Source of the DNA: Streptomyces sp. NBC_00237
GTDB taxonomy: Bacteria; Actinomycetota; Actinomycetes; Streptomycetales; Streptomycetaceae
Direction of reading: 5' to 3'
NCBI RefSeq assembly: GCF_026342435.1
Contig: NZ_JAPEMT010000001.1
Coordinates: forward strand, 733,993 to 797,992
Length of the DNA: 64,000 bases
Of this stretch, positions 37,361 to 46,029 are shown in pieces. Positions within the stretch are counted from its first letter, which is position 1; each line of letters opens with the position of its first letter. A program made the translations under genes and the position numbers. A model generated the notes under the pieces. It was not told the origin of the DNA and ran no database searches. It saw only the letters and a program-made list of their open reading frames with translations.

Positions 37361-38965
37361 TCAGCCACTGGACGGCCTGTCCACAGCCCCTCCCTCGTCC
37401 GAGGAACGGGGCCCCGGGGACGGAGCCGCCGGAGGCAGGGCCTGACCCTGCACGGCCTGCCGAAACGTGCTGAAACGATTCGCCGCATTCCGCCGCGCCG
37501 CCGCCTCAGGAGCAGGCCGGGCCGGCGCCTCCGGCCCCTCGGGATGCGCCGCGGCCAACGTGCGCCCCCGCCGCCGCTTCGGCAGCCCGCTCTCCCCGAA
37601 CTGGGGAAGCCCGCCAGTGGTGTCGGACCCCTGACCGGGCTCCTCCGCACGGACGTGCTCGCGGGCACGCTCGGGCGCGACCTCCCGCCGCCGTACGGGA
37701 AGCGTCGTCGGCTCCTCCCGTACGTCGGCACCAGGCACGGGCACCTGCACTGGCGGCAGCGCGCGCACCTGCGCCGGTGCCGGAATCGGAAGCGGAGCCG
37801 GAGCCGGAGCCGGAGCCGGAGCGGACACCTGCACTGGAGCGGGAGCGGGAGCGGGAGCAGAAGCAGGAGCAGGAGCAGGAACGGGCGCCGGAGCAACCAC
37901 CTGCGCCAGCACCTCCTGCGGCAGCAGAATCAGTGCCCCCGTCCCACCCCGCGCCGACGGCCGGAACGACACCGTCAAGTTGTGCTTGCGCGCCAGGCAC
38001 CCCACCACCGCGAGCCCGAGCCGCGTGCCCGAGAGCCCCGTCAGGTCCAGCGGCGTCTTCGTGCACACCGCGCGCTCCGCCCGCCGCAGCTGTACGTCGC
38101 TCATGACCAGGCCGCTGTCCTCGACCGTGATGATGACCCCGGCCGGGACCTCCTCCACGTAGACGTGGACCTCGGCCGTCGGCGGCGAGAAGTTCGCCGC
38201 GTTGTCGAGGAGTTCGGCGAGGGCGTGCATGACGCCCTCGGCGGCGTGACCCGCGACCGCGACCTCGCTCGTGGAGTGCAGCCGAACACGCTGGTAGCCG
38301 TTGATACGCCCCATCGCCCCGCGCAGAACCGACTCCATCACGATCGGTTTTGCCCATCTGCGACCGGAACGCGCACCCGTGAGGATGGCGATACTGTCCG
38401 CGAGGCGACCGGCCTGTGCGGTGCGGTGGTCGAGGTGCAGGAGGTCGCCGAGCACGTCCTCGTCGGTGTGCCGGTGCTCCATCTCGCGGAGGTCCGCGAG
38501 CATGCCCGTCGCGAGCGCCTGCATGCGGCCTGCCGCGTTCGCGCACGCCGACATGGCTGCCGCGCGGGCGGACTCGCCGCGTCCGACCTCGGTGGCGAGG
38601 ATGTTCAGCAGCGCCCGGGCGTTCGCGTTGTCCAGCTCTCCCAGCCCCCGCGTGGCGACGTTCAGCGCGGTGGACGCGGAGTCGCCCGCCCGGAGCCGCG
38701 TGACGAGCTGCGGGAGGGTCTCGCCGATGAACCGGTCGGCGTCCGCCTGCCCGCGCGCGAGAACCCCCGCGAGGGCGCGTGCGCGCACGGTGGCGCGCGT
38801 GGCGACGGTGACGGCGGCGGTCAGCAGCAGGGCCACCGCCCCGCCGCCCCAGGCCAGCGGAGTCTTCACCTCTGCGGGGGCGAGGAGCACCGCCCCCAGG
38901 AGCAGCAGGCCGCTGACGGCCGCCGAGATCGACAGGACCAGTGCGGACGTGCGGCGCAACGACAT
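37361..38965 (-). CDS. cvnA: Conservon sensor-kinase-like protein (CvnA)
   Basis: A 534-residue membrane protein. Two TM helices near the N-terminus (about residues 8-28 and 38-56) with only a short outside loop, a helical linker, and a histidine-kinase-like ATP-binding domain: N-box ELLDNAANFSPP (E251-N255), G1 box VEDSGLVM, G2 TRLGLAVVG and GGTGALILLP. A clear phosphoacceptor H-box is not visible (the position resembles LLHLDHRTAQAGRLADSI). The last ~180 residues are a flexible Ala/Pro-rich tail with long AP repeats and Arg-rich patches. It is the conservon receptor-like part, anchoring CvnB-D at the membrane. Confidence 0.92.
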   Translation of the reverse strand: MSLRRTSALVLSISAAVSGLLLLGAVLLAPAEVKTPLAWGGGAVALLLTAAVTVATRATVRARALAGVLARGQADADRFIGETLPQLVTRLRAGDSASTALNVATRGLGELDNANARALLNILATEVGRGESARAAAMSACANAAGRMQALATGMLADLREMEHRHTDEDVLGDLLHLDHRTAQAGRLADSIAILTGARSGRRWAKPIVMESVLRGAMGRINGYQRVRLHSTSEVAVAGHAAEGVMHALAELLDNAANFSPPTAEVHVYVEEVPAGVIITVEDSGLVMSDVQLRRAERAVCTKTPLDLTGLSGTRLGLAVVGCLARKHNLTVSFRPSARGGTGALILLPQEVLAQVVAPAPVPAPAPASAPAPAPAPVQVSAPAPAPAPAPLPIPAPAQVRALPPVQVPVPGADVREEPTTLPVRRREVAPERAREHVRAEEPGQGSDTTGGLPQFGESGLPKRRRGRTLAAAHPEGPEAPARPAPEAAARRNAANRFSTFRQAVQGQALPPAAPSPGPRSSDEGGAVDRPSSG

Positions 38966-38985
38966 GGAAGGGGCCCTCTTGGAGT

Positions 38986-39016
38986 GGCTCGGGGTGGCTC
39001 GGGGTGGCTCCGGGTC
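38986..39016. repeat. 10-bp tandem repeat upstream of cvnA
   Basis: TGGCTCGGGG repeated twice, followed by one degenerate copy, just upstream of the cvnA start in the transcribed leader or promoter region. Confidence 0.6.
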
Positions 39017-39081
39017 TCCGGGGTGGTTCCGGATGTCCGGGGTGGTGAAACGGAAGCGGAATGTCCGTCTAAAGCGTGCCC

Positions 39082-39087
39082 ACTATA
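39082..39087 (-). promoter_or_regulatory. Candidate -10 of the conservon operon
   Basis: On the minus strand TATAGT lies in an AT-richer stretch about 117 bp upstream of cvnA. The -35 partner is unclear. Confidence 0.35.
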
Positions 39088-39205
39088 GGAGAGTTGATGA
39101 TCAGTTGGGAAAGTTCTTGTTTGTTTCTATGAGCGGATCCCGTGCTGAACAGGGGGACAAGTCGACCGACTCCGCCCGATTCGTAGCACCGTGCATGCTG
39201 GACGC

Positions 39206-42019
39206 ATGGCTGAACGACAGGGCGAGACGACCGAGTTGGCAGCAGACCTGAGGTCGGCCGTGCGCGGAGAGGTGTCCTTCGACGCCGCCTCGCGGGCCCT
39301 CATGACGATGGACGCGTCGAACTACCGACGGGTCCCGCTGGGAGTCGTCGCCCCGCGCGACAGCGACGACATCGCCGCCGCGCTCGCCGTCTGCCGGGCG
39401 CACGGCGTGCCGGTGGTCCCGCGCGGCGGCGGCACCTCCATCGCGGGCCAGGCGACCGGCACGGGCGTCGTCCTGGACACCACCCGCCACCTGCGCGCCC
39501 TCCTCGACCTGGATCCCGCCTCCCGTACGGCGGTCGTCCAGCCCGGTCTCGTACTGGACGAGCTGCGCGCCGCGGCCGCTCCGCACGGACTGACCTTCGG
39601 CCCCGACCCGTCCACGCACAGCCGCTGCACCCTCGGCGGCATGATCGGCAACAACTCCTGCGGATCGCACTCGGTGGCCTGGGGCACCACGGCGGACCAG
39701 GTGCGCGAGCTGAAGGTCCTCACCTACGGGGGCGACCGCCTGCACCTGTCGCGCGGCGGCTGGGACCACGCTCCACAGGCACTGCTGTCCACAGGTCTGC
39801 GCACCCTTGTGGACAAGAACCTCGCACTGTTGCGCACGGGCTTCCCCGAACTGCCGCGCAGGATCTCCGGATACGCCCTCGACACGCTCCTCCCCGAGAA
39901 GGGGGTGGATCTCGCCCGCGCCTTCTGCGGCAGCGAGGGCACCCTCGGGGTGGTCACCGAGGCCGTCGTCTCCCTGGTGGACGCACCCCGCGCGCGGGCC
40001 CTCGCCGTACTCGGATACACGGACGAGAGCGCGGCCGCCGAGGCGGCGCCCGGCCTCCTGCCGTACGGCCCGCTGACCGTCGAGGGCATGGCCGCCGACC
40101 TCGTGCCGGAGCGGGAGCGGCGGCTGCTGCCGCGCGGGACGGCCTGGCTGTTCGTCGAGACGGGCGGCGACAGCGCCGCAGAAGCCCGTGTGCGGGCCCG
40201 GGAGATCGTCCGGGGCGCGGACGCCGTCGACGGCACGGTCGTGGCCGACGCGGCCGGACAGCGGGCCCTGTGGCGCATCCGGGAGGACGCCAGCGGCACC
40301 GCCACCCGCATGCCGGACGGCTCGGAGGCATGGCCTGGCTGGGAGGACTGCGCCGTTCCCCCGGCCCGGCTGGGCGCCTACCTGCGCGACTTCCGCGCGC
40401 TCCTCCTCGCGCACGGCCTGCGCGGGACCCCGTACGGACACTTCGGTGACGGCTGCATCCACGTACGCATCGACTTCGACCTGCTGAGCGGCGAGGGCGT
40501 CGCCCGCTTCCGCGCCTTCTCGGAGGAGCTCGCCGACCTGGTGGCCGCCCACGGCGGCTCCCTCTCCGGCGAACACGGCGACGGCCAGGCCCGCGCCGAA
40601 CTCCTGCCGAGGATGTACGGGAGTGAACTGGTCGCCCTCTTCGAGGAGTTCAAGGACGCCTGGGACCCGGTCGGCGGCATGAACCCGGGGATGCTCGCCC
40701 GCCCCGCCCGCCTGGACGACAACCTCCGCTTCGCCGTGCTGCCGCCTGCCCCGGTGCGCGACGTCGCCTTCGCCTATCCCCACGACGGCGGTGACTTCTC
40801 GGCCGCCGTGCGCCGCTGTGTGGGCGTCGCCAAGTGCCGTACGACGGCCACCACGGCAGGCGGCGTCATGTGCCCCTCCTTCCGTGCCACCGGAGAGGAG
40901 GAGCACTCCACGCGCGGGCGCGCGCGACTGCTGCACGAAATGCTGGCGGGTGAGGTGATCGAGGACGGCTGGCGCTCGGAGGAGGTGCGTGACGCACTCG
41001 ACCTGTGCCTGTCCTGCAAGGGGTGCAGGAGCGACTGTCCGGTGGGCGTCGACATGGCGACGTACAAGGCGGAGTTCCTGCACCACCACTACGCGGGACG
41101 GGTGCGGCCCGCCTCCCACTACGCGCTGGGCCGCCTCCCGGAGTGGCTCCGCCTGGCGTCTCCCCTGGCGGGCGCGGTCAACGCGGCCTCGCGGAACGGA
41201 CTCCTGTCCTCCCTCGCCAGGAGGGCGGCCGGAATCACCCCCGAGCGCCCGATCCCGCCCCTGGCCACCCGTACCTTCCGCCGCTGGGCCGCCGACCGCC
41301 CCCGCACTCCCTCCCCGGCGTCGGCCCCCCTCGTCACGCTCTGGCCGGACACCTTCACCAACCACCTCTCGCCTTCTGTGGGCATCGCGGCGGTCCAGGT
41401 GCTGGAAGCGGCGGGGCTGCGGGTGCGGCTGCCCCGCGCGGGCCTGTGCTGCGGCCTCACGTACGTCTCCACGGGGCAGCTGGACCGCGCCCGCGAGGTC
41501 ATGCGGCGGACGCTGGCAGCCGTACCCGCGGACCTTCCCCTGGTGGTCCTGGAACCGAGCTGTGCGGCGGCCCTCAAGAGCGACCTGCCGGAGCTCCTCG
41601 GCGACGACCCGAGGGCCGCGGAGCTGGCCTCCCGCGTACGCACGTTCGCGCAGGCGCTGGAGGAGTACGCGCCGGAGTGGACGCCGCCGCGCGTCGACCG
41701 GCCCGTGACGGGCCAGACACACTGCCACCAGCACGCGGTACTGGGCGACGGCGCGGACCGCCGACTGCGGGAGAAGGCGGGCCTGGTGGGGGAACTGGCG
41801 GGCGGCTGCTGCGGCCTCGCGGGCAACTTCGGCTTCGAGAAGGGCCACTACGAGGTGTCGGCCGCGTGCGCGGAGGAACAACTGCTGCCGGGGATGCGGG
41901 GGCTGCCGGAGGGCGGCTCGGTCCTGGCGGACGGCTACTCGTGCCGGACGCAGGCGGAGCAGCTGGGAGGGGTACGGGGGAGGCATCTGGCGGAGGTGCT
42001 GGCGGAGGGGCTGGGGTGA
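39206..42019 (+). CDS. FAD-linked oxidase/iron-sulphur fusion (D-lactate dehydrogenase-like)
   Basis: About 937 residues from ATG 39206 (MAERQGETT). Two fused parts: a GlcD-type FAD domain (VVAPRDSDDIAAAL, PRGGGTSIAGQATGTG, CTLGGMIGNNSCGSHS, FCGSEGTLGVVTEA, the FAD C-terminal GHFGDGCIHVRI and SGEHGDGQAR) and a GlcF-type part with a 4Fe-4S motif CLSCKGCRSDCP (C601, C604, C607, C611) and CCG-type cysteine pairs (GLCCGLTY, GGCCGLAGNFG). A second Cys cluster precedes (VAKCRTT ... GVMCPS). Such fusions oxidise D-lactate or similar 2-hydroxy acids and feed electrons to the quinone pool at the membrane. The gene is alone, opposite the conservon. Confidence 0.93.
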   Translation: MAERQGETTELAADLRSAVRGEVSFDAASRALMTMDASNYRRVPLGVVAPRDSDDIAAALAVCRAHGVPVVPRGGGTSIAGQATGTGVVLDTTRHLRALLDLDPASRTAVVQPGLVLDELRAAAAPHGLTFGPDPSTHSRCTLGGMIGNNSCGSHSVAWGTTADQVRELKVLTYGGDRLHLSRGGWDHAPQALLSTGLRTLVDKNLALLRTGFPELPRRISGYALDTLLPEKGVDLARAFCGSEGTLGVVTEAVVSLVDAPRARALAVLGYTDESAAAEAAPGLLPYGPLTVEGMAADLVPERERRLLPRGTAWLFVETGGDSAAEARVRAREIVRGADAVDGTVVADAAGQRALWRIREDASGTATRMPDGSEAWPGWEDCAVPPARLGAYLRDFRALLLAHGLRGTPYGHFGDGCIHVRIDFDLLSGEGVARFRAFSEELADLVAAHGGSLSGEHGDGQARAELLPRMYGSELVALFEEFKDAWDPVGGMNPGMLARPARLDDNLRFAVLPPAPVRDVAFAYPHDGGDFSAAVRRCVGVAKCRTTATTAGGVMCPSFRATGEEEHSTRGRARLLHEMLAGEVIEDGWRSEEVRDALDLCLSCKGCRSDCPVGVDMATYKAEFLHHHYAGRVRPASHYALGRLPEWLRLASPLAGAVNAASRNGLLSSLARRAAGITPERPIPPLATRTFRRWAADRPRTPSPASAPLVTLWPDTFTNHLSPSVGIAAVQVLEAAGLRVRLPRAGLCCGLTYVSTGQLDRAREVMRRTLAAVPADLPLVVLEPSCAAALKSDLPELLGDDPRAAELASRVRTFAQALEEYAPEWTPPRVDRPVTGQTHCHQHAVLGDGADRRLREKAGLVGELAGGCCGLAGNFGFEKGHYEVSAACAEEQLLPGMRGLPEGGSVLADGYSCRTQAEQLGGVRGRHLAEVLAEGLG

Positions 42020-42128
42020 ACGGCCGCCGGTCGCCGGAGCCTCCGCCCGCCCTCGGCATCCCCTACGGACGCCCCAACCTCCCGTGCCATCATGGGAGTA
42101 CATCCCATTGAACGCGAGGTGCACCACA

Positions 42129-43094
42129 GTGAACGCCGCTGAGCCCCGAGGCGCCCAGGGCACCCGGGGCGCCCCAGCCCCTCTCCTGGACGTGGAAGCC
42201 GCCGCCGCGGTCGCCACCGCTCCCTCCGTGAGGCGCAGCCGTGCCACCGCCCTGGGCCCCGTGGCGCTCGTCGTCGCCGGAGGTCTGAGCGTCCAGTTCG
42301 GTTCGGCGCTCGCCGTGCTGATCATGCCCAGGACCGGTGCGCTCGGCGTCGTCACCCTGCGCCTGGCCGTCGCCGCCGTCGTGATGCTCCTGGTGTGCCG
42401 CCCCAGCGTCCGTGGCTACACCCGCCGGGACTGGGGCACGATCGTCGTCTTCGGTGTCGCCATGGCCGGTATGAACGGCCTCTTCTACCAGGCGGGCGAC
42501 CGCATCCCGCTCGGCGCCGCCGTCACCCTGGAGGTGCTCGGCCCCCTCGCACTGTCCGTCTTCGGCTCCCGGCAGTGGTCGAGCGTGCTGTGGGCGGGCC
42601 TGGCGCTCGCCGGAGTCGCCCTCCTCGGCGCGGCGGGCTTCGGCGGCCTCGACCCAGTCGGGGCGGCCTTCGCGCTCTCGGCGGGTGCGTGCTGGGCGGC
42701 GTACATCGTCTTCAGCGCGAAGACCGGACGCCGCTTCCCGCAGGTCGACGGGCTCGCCCTCGCGATGGCGGTCGCGGCGCTCCTCAGCCTCCCGCTCGGC
42801 GTCATGGAAGCCGGGAGCAAGCTGCTCGACCCGGTGACGCTCGGCCTCGGCGCGGCCGTCGCGCTGATGTCGTCGGTCCTGCCGTACACCCTCGAACTGA
42901 TCGCCCTGCGCCGGATGCCCGCACCGACTTTCGCGGTCCTCATGAGCCTGGAGCCCGCGATCGCCGCCGGTGCCGGATTCCTCATCCTGCACCAGGCGTT
43001 GTCGCTGGTCGACGCGCTGGCCATCGCGCTGGTGATCGGTGCGAGCGTGGGCGCGGTACGCAGCCAGACCCGCCGCGCACTCCCCCAGAAATAG
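42129..43094 (+). CDS. EamA/RhtA-type exporter
   Basis: A 321-residue membrane protein from GTG (VNAAEPRG), with GAGG upstream. Ten hydrophobic helices in two EamA halves; the first half opens with LGPVALVVAGGLSVQFGSALAVLIMPRTGALGVVTLRLAVAAVVMLL and contains FYQAGDRIPLGAAVTLEVLGPLALS, the second has AGACWAAYIVFSAKTGRRF and ALRRMPAPTFAVLMSLEPAIAAGAGF. The pattern matches RhtA-like threonine/homoserine exporters of the DMT superfamily; the exact substrate is unknown. It sits alone and ends before a hairpin. Confidence 0.9.
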   Translation: MNAAEPRGAQGTRGAPAPLLDVEAAAAVATAPSVRRSRATALGPVALVVAGGLSVQFGSALAVLIMPRTGALGVVTLRLAVAAVVMLLVCRPSVRGYTRRDWGTIVVFGVAMAGMNGLFYQAGDRIPLGAAVTLEVLGPLALSVFGSRQWSSVLWAGLALAGVALLGAAGFGGLDPVGAAFALSAGACWAAYIVFSAKTGRRFPQVDGLALAMAVAALLSLPLGVMEAGSKLLDPVTLGLGAAVALMSSVLPYTLELIALRRMPAPTFAVLMSLEPAIAAGAGFLILHQALSLVDALAIALVIGASVGAVRSQTRRALPQK

Positions 43095-43113
43095 ACATTC
43101 CGGCCTCCTTCGG

Positions 43114-43164
43114 CAGCCCCCGCGAGATTCAAGCACGCTTGCTTGTTTCTGCGGGGGCTGCCAT
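43114..43164. terminator. Terminator-like hairpin with nested palindrome
   Basis: Perfect 12-bp arms (GGCAGCCCCCGC) enclose a 27-nt loop holding a smaller inverted repeat, CAAGC-AC-GCTTG. It follows the EamA stop by about 20 bp and precedes the next start by 40 bp. Confidence 0.6.
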
Positions 43165-43203
43165 GCTCCGGGACACGCAGCCATGCCCCGACGGGAGCGC
43201 CAC

Positions 43204-44013
43204 GTGTCCGAACTCGATGCGGTAATCAGCGACTTGCGCGACGAGAGCGCCGAACTCGATCTTCACGTAAGGGACTTGACCGACGCCCAGTGGCGCCTGT
43301 CGACCCCGGCCCCCGGCTGGACCGTCGCCCATCAGATAGCCCACCTCGCCTGGACCGACTCGGTCGCGCTGCTGTCCGCGACGGATCCGGGCGCGTTCGC
43401 GGCCGAGGTCGGGCGGGCGGCGGCGGACCCCGGCGGATTCGTCGACGAGAGCGCCGACGCGTGGGCGTCCGTGCCGCCCGCCGAACTGCTCGCCCGCTGG
43501 CGCGCGGGCCGCGAGCGCCTGCACGGCGTCCTGGCCGACGCCCCCTCGGGCACCCGGTTCCCCTGGTACGGGACGTCGATGGGCGTCGCCTCCATGGCCA
43601 CCGGACGCCTGATGGAGACCTGGGCGCACGGCCAGGACGTCGCCGACGCGCTGGGCGTGCACCGCACGCCGACGCCGCGCCTGCGCCAGGTCGCCAGGAT
43701 CGGCGTCCGGGCCCGCGACTACGCGTACGTCGCGCGGGGCCTCAAGCCGCCGCAGGAGGACTTCCGGGTGGAACTGACGGGTCCCGGGGGCGAGTCGTGG
43801 GCGTACGGCCCGGAGGACGCCGCCCAGCGCGTCACAGGACCGGCGCTCGACTTCTGCCTCCTGGCCACCCAGCGCGCCCACCGTGCGGACCTGGCGCTGC
43901 GTGCGGAAGGCGCGGAGGCGGACCAGTGGCTGGACATCGCGCAGGCGTTCGCGGGGCCGCCGGGGGAGGGGCGGGCGCCGAAGGGGGCCGCCGCCGAGGG
44001 GTCGGGCTCGTGA
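43204..44013 (+). CDS. TIGR03084-type DinB/maleylpyruvate isomerase-like protein
   Basis: A 269-residue protein from GTG, with GGGAG upstream. The N-terminal four-helix DinB-like bundle carries metal-binding His residues (GWTVAHQIAHLAWTD and METWAHGQDVADALG); the C-terminal domain is of the wHTH-like maleylpyruvate isomerase type. I recognise it as the TIGR03084 family, whose members often sit beside AtuA-like (DUF1446) genes, as here: its stop overlaps the start of the next gene by GTGA. Mycothiol-dependent isomerase-like chemistry is possible but unproven. The tail is Gly/Glu-rich and flexible. Confidence 0.88.
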   Translation: MSELDAVISDLRDESAELDLHVRDLTDAQWRLSTPAPGWTVAHQIAHLAWTDSVALLSATDPGAFAAEVGRAAADPGGFVDESADAWASVPPAELLARWRAGRERLHGVLADAPSGTRFPWYGTSMGVASMATGRLMETWAHGQDVADALGVHRTPTPRLRQVARIGVRARDYAYVARGLKPPQEDFRVELTGPGGESWAYGPEDAAQRVTGPALDFCLLATQRAHRADLALRAEGAEADQWLDIAQAFAGPPGEGRAPKGAAAEGSGS

Positions 44014-45728
44014 CCCGGTCCGGGGCCTCGCCCCGGCTGGAGGTCCTGCGCATCGGCAACGCCTCCGGCTTCTACGGCGACCGCTTCGACGCCGTGCGCG
44101 AGATGCTCACCGACGGCGAACTCGACGTCCTCACCGGCGACTACCTCGCCGAACTCACCCTGCTGATCCTCGGCCGCGACCGTCTGAAGGACCCCGCCCA
44201 GGGATACGCCAAGACCTTCCTGCGCCAACTGGAGACCGGCCTCGGTCTCGCCCACGACCGGGGCGTCAAGATCGTCACCAACGCCGGAGGGCTCAACCCC
44301 GCCGGACTCGCGACAGCGGTACGGGAGTTGGCAGGACGGTTAGGGATACCGGTCAAGGTCGGTCACGTACAGGGGGACGACCTGATCGGAAACGGTCAGT
44401 GGGGTGAGGGCGTGCTCACCGCCAACGCCTACCTCGGCGGCGCCGGAATCACCGCCTGCCTCGACGCGGGGGCGGACGTCGTCGTCACGGGCCGCGTCAC
44501 GGACGCCGCCCTGGTCACCGGGCCCGCCGCGCACTGGTTCGGCTGGGGCCCCGAGGCGTACGACGAGCTGGCGGGCGCGGTCGTCGCCGGTCACGTACTG
44601 GAATGCGGCACCCAGGCCACGGGCGGCAACTACTCCTTCTTCGGCGCGCACGATGTGCGCCGCCCCGGCTTCCCGCTCGCCGAGATCCGCGCCGACGGCT
44701 CGTCCGTCATCACCAAGCACCCCGGCACGGGCGGCGTCGTCGACACCGGTACGGTCACCGCCCAGCTCCTCTACGAGACGGGCGGCGCGCGCTACGCGGG
44801 CCCCGATGTCACGGCCCGCCTGGACACGGTCTCGCTGACGCAGGACGGCCAGGACCGGGTGCGCATCACCGGCGTACGGGGCGAGGAGCCTCCGCCCACC
44901 CTCAAGACGGGGCTCACCCGCGTCGGGGGCTGGCGCAACGAGGTCGTCTTCGTGCTCACCGGGCTCGACGTGGAGGAGAAGGCGGAGCTGGTGCGGGGGC
45001 AGGTCGAGGAGGCGTTCGGCGGGGCCAAGGGGCGCCCGGCGGAGGTGCGTTGGGAACTGGCCCGCACAGACCGCGAGGACGCCGACACGGAGGAGCGCGC
45101 GAGCGCTCTGCTGCGGCTCGTCGTGCGCGACCCGGACGCGGAGAAGGTCGGGCGGGCGGTGAGCGGGGCGGCCGTGGAGCTGGCCCTCGGCAGTTACCCC
45201 GGCTTCCACGTCACCGCGCCGCCGGGGAAGGGGGCGCCCTACGGGGTCTTCGAGGCGCGGTACGTCGACGCGGCGACGGTGCCTCATGTGGCGGTCCTCC
45301 CGTCCGGGGACACTCAGGAGGTCCGCGCCCCGACCAGGACCCGGCCGCTCGCCCCCGTCCCCGAGCCCGACCTTCCGCGCCCGCTGCCCGCCGGGCCGAC
45401 GCGCCGGGCCCCCCTCGGGCTCGTGGCGGGAGCCCGCAGTGGGGACAAGGGGGGTGACGCGAACGTGGGCCTCTGGGTCCGCACGGACGACGCGTGGCGC
45501 TGGCTGGCCCACCACCTCACGGTGGCCCGCCTCCAGGAACTCCTGCCGGAGACGGCGGACTTGACGGTGACGCGCACCGTGCTCCCCCAGCTGCGCGCCC
45601 TGAACTTCACGATCGAGGGCCTCCTGGGCGAGGGCGTCGCCTCCCAGTCCCGCTTCGACCCCCAGGCCAAGGCCCTGGGCGAATGGCTCCGCTCCCGCCA
45701 CACGGACGTCCCGGAGGCCCTCCTGTGA
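44010..45728 (+). CDS. AtuA-like (DUF1446) acyclic-terpene utilization protein, TTA codon
   Basis: A 572-residue cytoplasmic protein. DUF1446/AtuA marks: LRIGNASGFYGDRFDAVREML, DVLTGDYLAELTLLIL, IVTNAGGLNP, HVQGDDLIGNGQWG, VTGRVTDAALVTGPA, HVLECGTQATGGNYSFFG, PGTGGVVDTGTVTAQLLYE, and a C-terminal AtuA domain with VAGARSGDKGGDANVGLW. AtuA is essential for growth on citronellol or geraniol in Pseudomonas; its chemistry is not settled. Codon 111 is TTA (in GGACGGTTAGGGATA), so its translation should need the bldA tRNA. The start is coupled to the preceding gene by GTGA. It is followed after a 300-bp repeat-bearing gap by the carboxylase operon. Confidence 0.88.
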   Translation: MTRSGASPRLEVLRIGNASGFYGDRFDAVREMLTDGELDVLTGDYLAELTLLILGRDRLKDPAQGYAKTFLRQLETGLGLAHDRGVKIVTNAGGLNPAGLATAVRELAGRLGIPVKVGHVQGDDLIGNGQWGEGVLTANAYLGGAGITACLDAGADVVVTGRVTDAALVTGPAAHWFGWGPEAYDELAGAVVAGHVLECGTQATGGNYSFFGAHDVRRPGFPLAEIRADGSSVITKHPGTGGVVDTGTVTAQLLYETGGARYAGPDVTARLDTVSLTQDGQDRVRITGVRGEEPPPTLKTGLTRVGGWRNEVVFVLTGLDVEEKAELVRGQVEEAFGGAKGRPAEVRWELARTDREDADTEERASALLRLVVRDPDAEKVGRAVSGAAVELALGSYPGFHVTAPPGKGAPYGVFEARYVDAATVPHVAVLPSGDTQEVRAPTRTRPLAPVPEPDLPRPLPAGPTRRAPLGLVAGARSGDKGGDANVGLWVRTDDAWRWLAHHLTVARLQELLPETADLTVTRTVLPQLRALNFTIEGLLGEGVASQSRFDPQAKALGEWLRSRHTDVPEALL

Positions 45729-45764
45729 CCGGTTCGCCTGCGGCTGCGCCACTCGCCCCCTGGC

Positions 45765-45952
45765 GATGCCCGAAGGGCATCCAGGGGCGCGGGGCGGTGT
45801 CACTGTGCGGCTCCGCCGCGCGGGCGCGACCAGCCACAAAGCACCCGCACGTAACGGAACCAGCCGCGCGGCCAAGCGCTTTAGGGAAGGGGCGGAGAGG
45901 GGAGAAAACGCCCCGCGCAGCGGCCTGAACGCCAGCTCCCACCCACCCGCAC
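45765..45952 (+). repeat. Interspersed intergenic repeat, copy C
   Basis: The most complete copy. It begins with hairpin ATGCCC-GAA-GGGCAT, then AGGGGCGCGGGG, the GTGCGGCTCCGCCGCGCGGG hairpin, CCAGCCAC, GCACCCGCACGTAACGGAAC, CCAGCCGCGCGGC, AAGCGCTTTAGGGAAGGGGC and GAGAAAACGCCCCGCGCAGC. It fills most of the 301-bp gap between the AtuA-like and carboxylase genes. Confidence 0.8.
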
Positions 45953-46029
45953 GGAGCCCCACCCCTCCACCCGCCAGTGCCCGAGCCGCCCGCCAGGGCC
46001 AAGCCCCCCGCCCCCGGAGAGGCCACCCC

